The position numbers were made by a program, and so were the translations under genes. A stretch of DNA of 64,000 nucleotides, from assembly GCF_028993635.1 (NCBI RefSeq), contig NZ_CP118631.1, positions 3,286,001-3,350,000 of the forward strand. The letters are read 5' to 3'. The stretch's first letter is position 1. Each line of letters begins with the position of its first letter. Source of the DNA: Mucilaginibacter sp. SJ. GTDB taxonomy: Bacteria; Bacteroidota; Bacteroidia; Sphingobacteriales; Sphingobacteriaceae. Positions 26,201 through 34,910 of the stretch are shown piece by piece. Under the pieces are notes generated by a model. It made no database searches. It worked only from the letters and a program-made list of their open reading frames with translations, and was not told where the DNA came from.

Positions 26201-26208
26201 CAAAGATA
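26201..26208 (-). promoter_or_regulatory. -7 box of the aminotransferase gene
   Basis: Read leftward TATCTTTG, an exact TAnnTTTG, 22 bp before the ATG. Confidence 0.5.
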
Positions 26209-26215
26209 GGAAGAA

Positions 26216-26316
26216 AGCTAAAAGCAAAAGGCCTAAAGCTGAAAGCTTTTTTGCTTCCGGCTTTAGGCCTTTTGTTAATCTTATCGCTTTCAGCTTTTAG
26301 CCTTCGGCTTTAAGCT
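26216..26316. repeat. inverted heptad array pair (AGCNNAA words)
   Basis: Left arm: AGCTAAA, AGCAAAA, GGCCTAA, AGCTGAA from 26216 in exact 7-bp phase. Right arm on the plus strand: TCCGGCT, TTAGGCC, then TTAATCT, TATCGCT, TTCAGCT, TTTAGCC, TTCGGCT, TTAAGCT ending at 26316. The right arm ends 2 bp from the stop of the desaturase gene (26319). Confidence 0.85.
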
Positions 26317-26318
26317 CT

Positions 26319-27053
26319 CTATAAATACGCTTTACGCAATTTAATTATCCGCATCCAGTGCATGAGTTTCATTACGGGGTAAACCGGGTCTATCTCAAAC
26401 CATTTGGCGCCAAAATTGGCTTTGTTGGGGTGTTTGTGGTGATTATTCTGAAACAGCTCGCCCAGCATTAAAAAATCAAATGGAGTTGTGTTTTTTGATT
26501 TATCGCCATTATCAAAGTTTTGATAACCGTATTTATGACCACACCAGTTTACGATAGCGCCATGGATTGGGCCCATTAAAAAGTGAATAGGGATCAGCAG
26601 GTACATCCACCAGGCGGTAGCGAACTCCACATAAAATAAAACATACAAAATACCGAACGAGATACGGGATACAATTGATGAACCAATTAAATCGACAAAA
26701 CGCCATTCAGGAATATTACCTTTAAAACGCTCCTCCGGATCCTTCAGTTTCCTTACATGCAGGCTGTAGCTTTTAGCAGTATAAACCATCATCTGGAAAA
26801 CATCTCTAAAAAAATGAGGCGAATGCGGATCCTTTTCGGTATCGCTATATGCATGGTGCTCACGGTGCATAATGGCATAGGCCCTTGGGTTTAAAAATGA
26901 CGATCCCTGGCAAACATAAGTGAGCAGGTAAAACATTCCTTCGTAAAATTTATTGGTAGTGAACATTTTGTGAGATGCATACCTGTGCAGGAAGAACGTT
27001 TGAAAGAATAGCGACAGAAACCAGTGCGCTATGAAGAATATGATAATAACCAT
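26319..27053 (-). CDS. membrane acyl desaturase
   Basis: 244 residues with four to five hydrophobic segments. The di-iron histidine boxes are HRYASH (His23-His28), HREHH (63-67) and NNHHKH (203-208), with HKYGYQ (173-178) near the last box. This is the delta-9 acyl-CoA/acyl-lipid desaturase family, which inserts a double bond in fatty acyl chains and needs O2 and an electron donor. It likely adjusts membrane fluidity. It has its own -7 box 35 bp upstream. The protein is shorter than many family members because it lacks an extended N-terminus. Confidence 0.92.
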   Translation of the reverse strand: MVIIIFFIAHWFLSLFFQTFFLHRYASHKMFTTNKFYEGMFYLLTYVCQGSSFLNPRAYAIMHREHHAYSDTEKDPHSPHFFRDVFQMMVYTAKSYSLHVRKLKDPEERFKGNIPEWRFVDLIGSSIVSRISFGILYVLFYVEFATAWWMYLLIPIHFLMGPIHGAIVNWCGHKYGYQNFDNGDKSKNTTPFDFLMLGELFQNNHHKHPNKANFGAKWFEIDPVYPVMKLMHWMRIIKLRKAYL

Positions 27054-27088
27054 TGAATTGTAGAAAATAGACTTATTTATAATCTTTC

Positions 27089-27096
27089 CAAAGATA
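27089..27096 (-). promoter_or_regulatory. -7 box of the desaturase gene
   Basis: Leftward TATCTTTG, exact consensus, 35 bp before the ATG. Confidence 0.5.
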
Positions 27097-27153
27097 CAAT
27101 TTAAAGCCTTATAAAGTTTTTAATATGTGAATAATGATATCAGCGTCAATAAA

Positions 27154-27184
27154 AAATGCCGTTCCTGGCATAGAAACGGCATTT
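27154..27184 (-). terminator. terminator of the LLM oxidoreductase gene
   Basis: AAATGCCGTT and AACGGCATTT form a 10-bp stem; leftward it ends in T6. It lies 26 bp past the oxidoreductase stop. Confidence 0.85.
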
Positions 27185-27209
27185 GTTTAAAAAAGTTGTT
27201 TTACCGGGA

Positions 27210-28223
27210 TTATAATAATTCAAACTGTTCGGCCAATAAGCGGTACGATTCCAGCCTATCCTCAAAATTTTCAGTTATTGTAACAGCCATAATTTCATCC
27301 ACCTCATAATCATTGGCAAGCCAGCTTAATTTGAGCTTTAGCTCAGTAGGCGAACCCGCAATTACCCGGTAACGGTTATAACGGATGCGCTCCTGTTCGG
27401 TTGGGGTATACTCCACATCTTTTACATCCTCATAGCTTAGCGGCACTATTGGCCCACCTTTTTCAAACTGCAGAAAGCGATGGTCCATCACGGCCTGGTG
27501 CTGCCTAACCTTTTCCTCATCTTCAGAACAAAAGATAAACACAGCCACGTTGGCTTGTGACTGTTGTAAGTCATCCGACGGTTGAAAACGTTCCTTGTAC
27601 ATTTTAACACTTTCGGGGCCACCGTTAGGGTTAATAAAATGAGCGAAGGAAAAACCCATGCCAAAATGTGCCGCAAACAAGCCGCTTTGCCCGCTTGAGC
27701 TTAGCAACCACATGTTAGGCACGGTTTTAATCTGCGGGATAGCCCTGATACGCGCTTGTATGGTTCCCGGTTCGTAAGTATCATGAAAGTAATTCTGCAG
27801 ATCGGCCAGTTGCTCAACAAAGTCCTGCTCCCTGAACTGATTTGAAGGATTCAGCGCGGCGGCTGTAATCCTGTCGGTACCCGGCGCGCGGCCCATTCCA
27901 AGGTCAATCCGGCCGGGAAACAGCGCTTCCAGCATCCGAAAGTTTTCGGCAACTTTTAGTGTACTGTGGTTAGGCATCATAATACCACCCGAACCCATGC
28001 GCATGTTTTTAGTTTCACCTGCCAAATGGGCTAATAACACTTCGGGCGTTGAGCCTGCTATAATACCCATATTATGATGTTCTGAAATCCAAAAGCGGGT
28101 ATAGCCAAGGGTATCGGTATATTTTGCCAGTTGTATGGTTTCCTGTATGGCCTGCTCGGCAGTAGCCCCTTTTCTAATCGGCGACTGGTCGAGCACGCTC
28201 AGTTTAATCTTGTTTGTGCTCAT
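27210..28223 (-). CDS. LLM-class flavin-dependent oxidoreductase
   Basis: 337 residues from the ATG at 28221-28223 (MSTNKIKLSVLDQSPIRKG); a longer frame starts at 28295, but its extra 24 codons cover the promoter at 28238-28245. The luciferase-like TIM barrel shows YTRFWISEHHNMGIIAGSTP, PGRIDLGMGRAPGTD and a C-terminal GSPTELKLKL. This subgroup (TIGR03558 type) is of unknown substrate; members use FMN and are often annotated as alkanal monooxygenase-like. Single gene with its own promoter and terminator. Confidence 0.9.
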   Translation of the reverse strand: MSTNKIKLSVLDQSPIRKGATAEQAIQETIQLAKYTDTLGYTRFWISEHHNMGIIAGSTPEVLLAHLAGETKNMRMGSGGIMMPNHSTLKVAENFRMLEALFPGRIDLGMGRAPGTDRITAAALNPSNQFREQDFVEQLADLQNYFHDTYEPGTIQARIRAIPQIKTVPNMWLLSSSGQSGLFAAHFGMGFSFAHFINPNGGPESVKMYKERFQPSDDLQQSQANVAVFIFCSEDEEKVRQHQAVMDHRFLQFEKGGPIVPLSYEDVKDVEYTPTEQERIRYNRYRVIAGSPTELKLKLSWLANDYEVDEIMAVTITENFEDRLESYRLLAEQFELL

Positions 28224-28237
28224 ATCTATTGTGAACA

Positions 28238-28245
28238 CAAAAATA
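28238..28245 (-). promoter_or_regulatory. -7 box of the LLM oxidoreductase gene
   Basis: Leftward TATTTTTG, 14 bp before the chosen ATG, which argues against the upstream alternative start. Confidence 0.5.
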
Positions 28246-28337
28246 AGCATCGGGTTGGAGGTGGGCTTTATAGCCGGGCTTTTATGGCATTGCAATTACT
28301 ATTACTGCTGCATCAATTTTGCCCCTGGTAATAAATA

Positions 28338-28360
28338 AGCCCCGCCTGGTGAGCGGGGCT
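28338..28360 (-). terminator. terminator of nrdJ
   Basis: AGCCCCGC and GCGGGGCT form an 8-bp GC-rich stem with a 7-nt loop, 46 bp past the nrdJ stop; leftward it is followed by TTATTTATT. Confidence 0.75.
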
Positions 28361-28406
28361 AAACATAATTAACTATTTATAATTGATTTGAAAAAATCCG
28401 TATTGA

Positions 28407-31400
28407 TTACGAGCATCCCATTGAGTTGCCGCAGTTTAAGCATTTGTAACAGGTACCCGAACGAACCGTGGTATGCCCGCAAACGTTGCAGCTTGGCGCA
28501 TCACTTTGCACACCCATACTAACATCGAAAGATAAGCCTTTTCTTTGAGCATTAATAGAATTATCTGAAGATTGCGTAGATGGCTGGTACGCATTGGTTT
28601 CATCGGCATTAAAATCCTCATCACCCATTTGCGGGTTTCCCAATATGCCGTTTTTATCGGTTATAATGTGTACAAGGTCGGTGCGGTCCTGGTATTCATA
28701 GCCCAGCATCCTGAAAATATAATCGATAATGGAGGTTGCACTTTTAATATTGGTATGCCCTACCACCATTCCCGCCGGCTCAAAACGGGTGAATGTGAAT
28801 TTTTCCACGTACTCCTCCAGCGGAACACCATATTGCAGACCGATGGAAACAGCAATGGCAAAACAGTTCATCAATGAGCGGAAGGTTGCACCTTCTTTAT
28901 GCATATCTACAAAAATCTCGCCCAGGGTACCATCCTCATATTCGCCGGTACGCACAAATACGGTTTGCCCGTCAATACTGGCCTTTTGTGTAAAGCCCCG
29001 GCGTTTATATGGCAGGTGCTTCTTTTGCACCACGCGCGAAAGCTGGCGCATAAAATTGGTATCCTTCGATTTTTCCATGATGGCCATGGCTGCTTCAATA
29101 ACCTGCTCGGGTGTCAGATCGCTCAGTTTTACGTTGGCCGCTTCCCCTAATACTTCTTCAACCGTATCCAGCTTGTCATCGGCTTCTTCCTTAACGTCTG
29201 ATTTGGTTGACAGCGGTTGAGATAGTTTACAGCCATCACGATAAAGTGCGTTGGCTTTCAGGCCCAGCTTCCACGAAAGCTCGTAGCAATCTTTGATCTC
29301 ATCAACTTTGGCTTCGTTTGGCAGGTTGATGGTTTTTGAAATGGCACCCGAAAGAAATGGCTGCGCTGCTGCCATCATTTTGATGTGCCCATGGGCATGG
29401 ATGTAGCGCTCTCCTTTTGCGCCGCATTTGTTGGCGCAATCAAAAATAGGATAGTGATGTTGTTTCAGGTACGGCGCTCCCTCGATGGTCATAGTACCGC
29501 AGATATACTCGTTAGCTTCTGCAATTTGTTTTTTGCTGAAACCAAGTGCGCGCAGTACATTAAAATCTGGCGCGTTATATTGCTCGGCCGTGATGCCCAG
29601 GCGTTTCAAACATTCTTCGCCCAGCGACCAGATATTGAAAGCAAAACTGATCTCAAAGGCAGATACCAGGCCTTTGTCCAGTTTTTCCAGTTCATCATCA
29701 TTAAAACCTTTGGCTTTAAGCGTATCTATATTGATATGCGGAGCACCTTTTAGGGTTGCTGCACCTTTGGCATAATTAACAATGGCGGTAACCTCATGTT
29801 CCTGGTAACCTAAATTGCGCAAAGCCTCCGGTACGGCCTGGTTAATAATTTTAAAGTAACCGCCGCCCGATAGCTTTTTAAATTTCACCAGTGCAAAATC
29901 CGGCTCGATACCCGTAGTATCGCAATCCATCACCAAACCGATAGTTCCCGTTGGAGCGATAACGGTGGTTTGGGCGTTGCGGTAGCCATATTTTTCGCCC
30001 ATTTCAACAGCCTTGTCCCAGGCATTGCAGGCAGCTGAAAGCAGGTAATCGGGACAATGTTTTGGGTTAATACCCGGAGGGGTAATTTCCAGTCCCTCGT
30101 AGTTTTCGGTAGAGTTATACGCAGCATAGCGATGGTTGCGCATCACCCGCATCATGTGCTCCTTATTATCATTATAACGGCTGAAAGCACCCAGCTCACG
30201 AGCCATTTCGGCTGAAGTTGCATAGGCAGTGCCGGTCATGATGGCGGTGATAGCGCCGCCAATAGCACGCGCTTCATCGCTGTCATAAGGAATGCCGTTC
30301 ACCATCAGGGCCGAACCCAGGTTGGCATAACCAAGGCCAAGCGTGCGGTAATCATAGGATAATTGTGCTACTTCTTTTGATGGGAATTGAGCCATCAATA
30401 CGGAGATTTCCAGTACAATGGTCCACATGCGGCAGGCATGTTCAAAACCCTTTACATCAAATACACGTGTTTGCGAATTAAAAAAATGAGCAAGGTTGAT
30501 GGATGCCAGGTTACAGGCCGTATTATCCAAAAACATATACTCCGAACAGGGGTTAGAAGCGTTGATGCGCCCCCCTTCCGGGCATGTATGCCACTCATTA
30601 ATAGTGCTATCAAACTGCACTCCCGGATCGGCACAGGCCCAGGCTGCAAAAGCGATATCGTCCCACAGTTTTTGCGAGGATATGGATTTAACGGTTTTGC
30701 CGCTCATCCGGCTGGTTAAATTCCAGGCCGAGCCGGTTTTAAGCGCTGTGAAAAAGCTATTGGGAATGCGTACCGAGTTATTGGAATTTTGACCGGATAC
30801 CGTACGGTAGGCTTCGCCTTCATAATCAGACGAATAACCTGCGGCTATCAGGGCTGCAACTTTCTTTTCCTCTTCTACTTTCCAGTTCACAAACCCCTCA
30901 ATTTCGGGGTGGTCCAGATCAAGGCAAACCATTTTGGCTGCCCTGCGGGTTGTCCCGCCCGATTTGATGGCTCCCGCCGCCCTGTCGCCAATTTTCAGGA
31001 ACGACATCAGGCCCGATGAATAACCACCGCCCGATAGTTTTTCACTCTCGCCGCGGATCTTAGAAAAGTTTGTGCCTACGCCCGATCCGTATTTGAAAAT
31101 GCGGGCCTCACGAACCCAAAGGTCCATAATACCGCCCTCGTTCACCAAATCGTCATCAACAGAAAGGATGAAACAGGCATGAGGCTGCGGGCGCTCATAA
31201 GCTGAAGTTGACTTGCTCAACTGTTCCGTTACCGGGTCGACATAATAATGCCCCTGTGGTTTGCCGGTAATGCCGTATGAGGTATGCAGACCGGTATTGA
31301 ACCATTGCGGTGAGTTTGGAGCGGCCTGTTGCCCAACAATAGTATAAACTATTTCATCATAAAAGATCTCAGCATCTTTTGGTGAAGCAAAATAACCATA

Positions 31401-31736
31401 TCGCATGCCCCAATCCTTCCAGCAGTTGGCCATACGGTGGGCAACTTGTTTAATGCTTTTTTCAGATCCGGTTGAGCCGTCGGGTTGAGGTACGCCTGCC
31501 TTACGGAAATATTTTTGAGCCAGGATATCAGTAGCCACCTGCGACCAGCCCGCCGGCACCTCAACATCGTTCATTTCAAATACAGCATCGCCTGAGGGGT
31601 TACGGATCACCGACGATCGCTTTTCATATTTAAACAGGTCGTAAACACTGGTACCTTCTTTGGTGAAATAGCGTTCGGCTTTGAGCCCCTTTTCCCCGCT
31701 TGCCGCGGGCGCCTTCCTGGTAATGTTTTTAGCCAT
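28407..31736 (-). CDS. nrdJ: adenosylcobalamin-dependent ribonucleotide reductase (class II)
   Basis: 1109 residues, full length for the long class II family. It reduces ribonucleotides to deoxyribonucleotides with a B12-generated thiyl radical, independently of oxygen. Visible landmarks: NSPQWFNTGLHTSYG near residue 140, GSGVGTNFSKIRGE near 217, NPCSEYMFLDNTACNLASIN near 395 with the active-site Cys and Asn/Glu, and the C-terminal CNVCGHTTVRSGTCYKCLNC zinc-like cluster, which resembles the redox tail. No nrdAB is in the window. The gene is monocistronic, with a candidate promoter at 31804. Confidence 0.96.
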   Translation of the reverse strand: MAKNITRKAPAASGEKGLKAERYFTKEGTSVYDLFKYEKRSSVIRNPSGDAVFEMNDVEVPAGWSQVATDILAQKYFRKAGVPQPDGSTGSEKSIKQVAHRMANCWKDWGMRYGYFASPKDAEIFYDEIVYTIVGQQAAPNSPQWFNTGLHTSYGITGKPQGHYYVDPVTEQLSKSTSAYERPQPHACFILSVDDDLVNEGGIMDLWVREARIFKYGSGVGTNFSKIRGESEKLSGGGYSSGLMSFLKIGDRAAGAIKSGGTTRRAAKMVCLDLDHPEIEGFVNWKVEEEKKVAALIAAGYSSDYEGEAYRTVSGQNSNNSVRIPNSFFTALKTGSAWNLTSRMSGKTVKSISSQKLWDDIAFAAWACADPGVQFDSTINEWHTCPEGGRINASNPCSEYMFLDNTACNLASINLAHFFNSQTRVFDVKGFEHACRMWTIVLEISVLMAQFPSKEVAQLSYDYRTLGLGYANLGSALMVNGIPYDSDEARAIGGAITAIMTGTAYATSAEMARELGAFSRYNDNKEHMMRVMRNHRYAAYNSTENYEGLEITPPGINPKHCPDYLLSAACNAWDKAVEMGEKYGYRNAQTTVIAPTGTIGLVMDCDTTGIEPDFALVKFKKLSGGGYFKIINQAVPEALRNLGYQEHEVTAIVNYAKGAATLKGAPHINIDTLKAKGFNDDELEKLDKGLVSAFEISFAFNIWSLGEECLKRLGITAEQYNAPDFNVLRALGFSKKQIAEANEYICGTMTIEGAPYLKQHHYPIFDCANKCGAKGERYIHAHGHIKMMAAAQPFLSGAISKTINLPNEAKVDEIKDCYELSWKLGLKANALYRDGCKLSQPLSTKSDVKEEADDKLDTVEEVLGEAANVKLSDLTPEQVIEAAMAIMEKSKDTNFMRQLSRVVQKKHLPYKRRGFTQKASIDGQTVFVRTGEYEDGTLGEIFVDMHKEGATFRSLMNCFAIAVSIGLQYGVPLEEYVEKFTFTRFEPAGMVVGHTNIKSATSIIDYIFRMLGYEYQDRTDLVHIITDKNGILGNPQMGDEDFNADETNAYQPSTQSSDNSINAQRKGLSFDVSMGVQSDAPSCNVCGHTTVRSGTCYKCLNCGNSMGCS

Positions 31737-31803
31737 AGCTTTACAGATTATGATAAAATTAACTGAGTACGTGCAACACTAAAAAGGTTCAGGGGTTTTA
31801 AAT

Positions 31804-31811
31804 CAAATCTA
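31804..31811 (-). promoter_or_regulatory. -7 box candidate of nrdJ
   Basis: Leftward TAGATTTG, exact TAnnTTTG, 67 bp before the nrdJ ATG. No clear -33 box. Confidence 0.4.
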
Positions 31812-32015
31812 TTAGTATGCTAAACAGCATAATAGCCGGAGTTTTCCACATGCCTGGAATAACATGCATCCCTTGTTCTTATACAAGAGAAATTAATTGA
31901 TTTTTAAATACTTGCAGTGTTGATAATTAAGAATTGATGTACTTTTTAAGAAAAAAGACATATAGTTTTAACCATGCTCAATCACTGTGTTTTAGCCTGC
32001 CGGTGCCAGTCTTGT

Positions 32016-32150
32016 GAGGTTGCCTGAGCACGGGTAACTTGTGCCTTCTACCAGCAAAGTTAAAGCACAAGTCTCCCACACACAGCCCCAAACTCAAGAC
32101 TTGCGCTAAAAAGGAGGTTGCCTGTGTGTAAGGTTGACTCTTGCCTTCTA
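32016..32150. repeat. two imperfect direct repeats with internal dyad
   Basis: Copies 32016-32050 and 32114-32150 both start GAGGTTGCCTG and end TGCCTTCTA, about 75% identical over the full unit, 98 bp apart. Between them ACTTGTGC (32037-32044) pairs with GCACAAGT (32065-32072), and CACACACAG (32077-32085) can pair with CTGTGTGT (32122-32129). Confidence 0.55.
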
Positions 32151-32153
32151 AAA

Positions 32154-32182
32154 CAAAAAGCCTCCGGATTACTCCGGAGGCT
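32154..32182 (-). terminator. terminator of the comA-like gene
   Basis: AGCCTCCGG and CCGGAGGCT form a 9-bp stem with a 6-nt loop; leftward it runs into TTTTTGTTTT. Confidence 0.9.
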
Positions 32183-32214
32183 GGGTTAATTGTTATATTA
32201 AGATCAGTCAACAA

Positions 32215-32976
32215 TTACATCTCTAAAAAATGGTCGAAAGTATCGCTGCGGATACCTAACCTTAGGGTTTCAAGCGGAATGATATCCATTGGGGCGATAT
32301 TACCCAAACTCACATTTGCACCTATCAATTTAATGAACCAAACTTGCTGTGCTTTTTGAGGCGCTTCCCAAATAATAGTCCCTTCAGGGATCTGGGTCAG
32401 GATCTCATCAATTAACCCCTGGCGTACTTCTCCCGAATCACGATAAATCCCTACATTTCCGCTTTCACGTGCTTCAGCAATTACTTTCCATGAGCCGGCC
32501 TCAATTTCGGCATTCATCAGTTTGATCCATTTATAAGGGGCGAAGATCTTTTGAACATCTTTTGAACCCACTTCGGATATTACCGTAACCTGTTTGGCCA
32601 GCTCGCTGATATAATTACATTTTACATCATGCTCAATAGTGATCGAACCATCGGATACTTCGCAATGTTCCAACTGGTATTTATCCAATAAACGGCGGTA
32701 ATCGTCAAACTGGTTACGTACAATAAAGGCCTCAAACAGGGTGCCCCCAAAATAAACAGGGATCCCGGCCTCTCGGTAGAGCTTTAGTTTTTGCTCAAGA
32801 TTAGGGGTTACATATGATGTAGCCCAACCCAGCTTTACAATGTCGGTATACGGCCCACCAACTTCAATAAAATCTTCAACCTGGCGCAAGCTAAGGCCTT
32901 TATCCATAACCATGGTTATGCCTTTATCACGGGGTTTAGTTGTACGATCAGGAAGATGATTAATAGTGTAGTTCAT
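32215..32976 (-). CDS. comA: phosphosulfolactate synthase-like protein (ComA family)
   Basis: 253 residues. A TIM-barrel protein of the ComA family: TMVMDKGLSLRQVEDFIEV, DIVKLGWATSYV, YFGGTLFEAF, CEVSDGSITI and the GSKDV strand-loop are family marks. ComA adds sulfite to phosphoenolpyruvate to give phosphosulfolactate, the first step to coenzyme M in methanogens; bacterial members exist outside that pathway. In this group a link to sulfonated lipids or sulfolactate is possible but unproven. No comB or comC lies nearby. The gene is monocistronic, with a strong terminator. Confidence 0.88.
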   Translation of the reverse strand: MNYTINHLPDRTTKPRDKGITMVMDKGLSLRQVEDFIEVGGPYTDIVKLGWATSYVTPNLEQKLKLYREAGIPVYFGGTLFEAFIVRNQFDDYRRLLDKYQLEHCEVSDGSITIEHDVKCNYISELAKQVTVISEVGSKDVQKIFAPYKWIKLMNAEIEAGSWKVIAEARESGNVGIYRDSGEVRQGLIDEILTQIPEGTIIWEAPQKAQQVWFIKLIGANVSLGNIAPMDIIPLETLRLGIRSDTFDHFLEM

Positions 32977-33107
32977 TGTAAGTATTTGTTATAGCCTATA
33001 ACTAAAAGTTCTAACGAGGCAAAGGTCGCAACAAATATGCAGATGTGCAAATTTCAAATGTTAAATGATTTTAAAGCTCATGGTAAATTCATTGTTGGTA
33101 GTAAGTT

Positions 33108-33260
33108 GTTGATTGAGTTGATTAGGTGAGTGGGTTGATATACCGTCATCTTGCGGCCGCGCGTTATCTTAAAACACGAAAAGACACATATTATATGCGT
33201 CTTTTCATGTTTTACCATATTTTAAGAGATAGAACCATTCACCTAATCAACTCAATCAAC
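33108..33260. repeat. 26-bp inverted repeat of GATT nonamers flanking a hairpin
   Basis: Arms 33108-33133 and 33235-33260 are reverse complements with one mismatch in 26. Within the arms GATTGAGTT and GATTAGGTG are 9-bp words. The centre carries a perfect hairpin (33178-33206). Confidence 0.8.
33178..33206. terminator. hairpin after the TPR gene
   Basis: GAAAAGAC-A-CATAT-TATATG-C-GTCTTTTC, a near-perfect dyad with flanking A and T tracts, usable in both directions; it probably ends the leftward TPR transcript. Confidence 0.6.
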
Positions 33261-33268
33261 CATTCTCC

Positions 33269-34672
33269 CTACTTAGTATACCTGTTGATAATATCCACAA
33301 TCACTTTATTCTTTTGCAATTGTGGCAGGTAATCAAACAGGATGTAATGTTTTTCCGGATCGGCTGCTAAAGCATACTCCAGGTTATTAAGGGCTTCATT
33401 GTATTCGCCTTTGGCAAACAGGTAGGCCACCATACGGTAGTAAAGCTCAGCAGCTTCGGGGTTATTTTTGATAGCCTGGGCTATAATTTCAATAGCTTCA
33501 TTGAGCTTTTGCTGCTCATAAAGTATCGATGAGTAATCCAGCCAGGCATCAATGTCAAGCGGATTTAGCTCAACCACCTTTTCGTAAGCCTTTTCTGCTT
33601 CATCTAAATGCCCGAGCTTATATTCGGCATCGGCAATAGCAAACCAGTAATCGGCATTGGCGATGTCAAGGTCAAGCGCCTTTTTATAAAAGTGCAGGGC
33701 CTCAAAATACCGCTCCTCAAAATCAAGGGTTACACCTATCCCAAACCAGGCATCGGCCAGCTTTGGATCCATCTTAACCGATTTTTTGTAGAAGGCACGC
33801 GCATCATCCATTTGCTCCAGCTTTTCGTAGCATTCGCCAATGGCACAATACGTATCGGCATTGGGCTGCTCATACTCAAAGGTGTGGCGGTACACTTCTA
33901 TAGCTTCAGCATATTTTTCAAGGTTAACCAATGCATTGCCTTTGTTAAAATAGGCCGACGCAAAGCTGTCCTTAATTAATATGGCATAATCATATGCATC
34001 GATAGCTTTTTCAAACAAGCTCAGCTTGGTATAAGCGTTGCCTAAGTTATACCAGGCCGCATAGCTGTAGGGCTCGTTATCGATATATTGCTGATAAAAC
34101 TGCACACTTTCCTGCTGGTTATCCATTACGTCGTAGCAAAAAGCCAGCTCGTAAAGGGCATCCTGGTTTTCCATATTTTGCTTAAGGCAAAGCTTAAGAT
34201 AGGTTATAGCAGTATCATAATCGCCCATATTTTGATAAACGTAGGCTATGTGCAGCAGGATCTCGTCGGTCTCTTCGGCAAGGTCAAGCGCTTTTTCGTA
34301 ATTTTCCAGCGCCTCGGAGTAACGCTCCAGGCTTTCATACAGGTTACCACGGATGATATAAATATCCGCGTCAGATGCTTCGAGCATAGCAGCTTGATCC
34401 AGTGCGGCAAAAGCCTCCGGAACCTTGTTGCTTACCACAAGCAGTTGGGCCTGTTTAATCAGGAAAATTGCCGCAAAAGGGTGCTGGCTCCGCGCGTACT
34501 CTGCTACCTGTAATGCCCTGGCCGGATCATTCTTTTCGATGTAGTAGTCGATAATGTTCTCAAACGCCTGGGCATCAAAAAAGTACAAGTCCTGATTTCT
34601 GATCATTTCCTCGTACCGTTCTACCGAGAATTTTGGGTCTTCGGTAAAACCAAATTCAAATTCTTCTTCCAT
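33269..34672 (-). CDS. tetratricopeptide-repeat protein
   Basis: 467 residues made of about twelve consecutive 34-residue TPR units from residue 36 to the end (for example AAWYNLGNAYTKLSLFEKAI and ADAWFGIGVTLDFEERYFEA). No signal peptide, membrane helix or catalytic domain. The N-terminus is strongly acidic (MEEEFEFGFTEDPKFS). TPR proteins are scaffolds; this conserved Bacteroidota member is cytoplasmic and of unknown partner. It is transcribed alone and ends beside the GATT inverted repeat. Confidence 0.93.
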   Translation of the reverse strand: MEEEFEFGFTEDPKFSVERYEEMIRNQDLYFFDAQAFENIIDYYIEKNDPARALQVAEYARSQHPFAAIFLIKQAQLLVVSNKVPEAFAALDQAAMLEASDADIYIIRGNLYESLERYSEALENYEKALDLAEETDEILLHIAYVYQNMGDYDTAITYLKLCLKQNMENQDALYELAFCYDVMDNQQESVQFYQQYIDNEPYSYAAWYNLGNAYTKLSLFEKAIDAYDYAILIKDSFASAYFNKGNALVNLEKYAEAIEVYRHTFEYEQPNADTYCAIGECYEKLEQMDDARAFYKKSVKMDPKLADAWFGIGVTLDFEERYFEALHFYKKALDLDIANADYWFAIADAEYKLGHLDEAEKAYEKVVELNPLDIDAWLDYSSILYEQQKLNEAIEIIAQAIKNNPEAAELYYRMVAYLFAKGEYNEALNNLEYALAADPEKHYILFDYLPQLQKNKVIVDIINRYTK

Positions 34673-34887
34673 TCAATTTTGTTTGCAGAACATCCGCTTT
34701 AGGTTGACAAATTGCCTTGTAAAGACTTATTGAGTTCAAATTACAATAAGTAAGCATCCAAAATGCAATTTAGTTTTCAACATTCAAACATTCTTAACAA
34801 CTGTTCAATACAAAGCATTGATAATTAATGACAATGGATACAACAGGCAAGCGATGAGTGATTCTGAAAAATTGCCCTAAAGATTTC

Positions 34888-34895
34888 TACCTTTG
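34888..34895 (+). promoter_or_regulatory. -7 box of the aldehyde dehydrogenase gene
   Basis: TACCTTTG fits TAnnTTTG. It overlaps an in-frame TTG (34893), so translation must start downstream, at the ATG at 34911. Confidence 0.5.
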
Positions 34896-34910
34896 GCAAA
34901 AGTAACAATT

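Larger units (their letters stand above)
31737..32214. other. intergenic region between comA-like and nrdJ genes
   Basis: 478 bp. It contains a -7 box for nrdJ, two imperfect direct repeats of about 36 bp (32016-32050 and 32114-32150), a dyad ACTTGTGC/GCACAAGT between them, and the terminator of the comA-like gene. No cobalamin-riboswitch B12 box was found on either strand. Confidence 0.6.

Noticed and set aside
31737..32214. Cobalamin riboswitch ahead of the B12-dependent nrdJ
   Set aside because: The conserved B12 box and the GCCACTG core are absent on both strands; only direct repeats and short dyads are present.
31978..32214. 78-residue leftward frame downstream of the comA-like gene
   Set aside because: It runs through the terminator stem and the direct repeats, and its sequence has no family character.
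33126..33332. 68-residue rightward frame between comA-like and TPR genes
   Set aside because: It crosses the inverted repeat and hairpin and runs into the TPR gene's end; explained by repeat DNA.
34088..34513. 141-residue frame opposite the TPR gene
   Set aside because: Antisense to a strong TPR coding region; its hydrophobic composition follows from the complementary codons.
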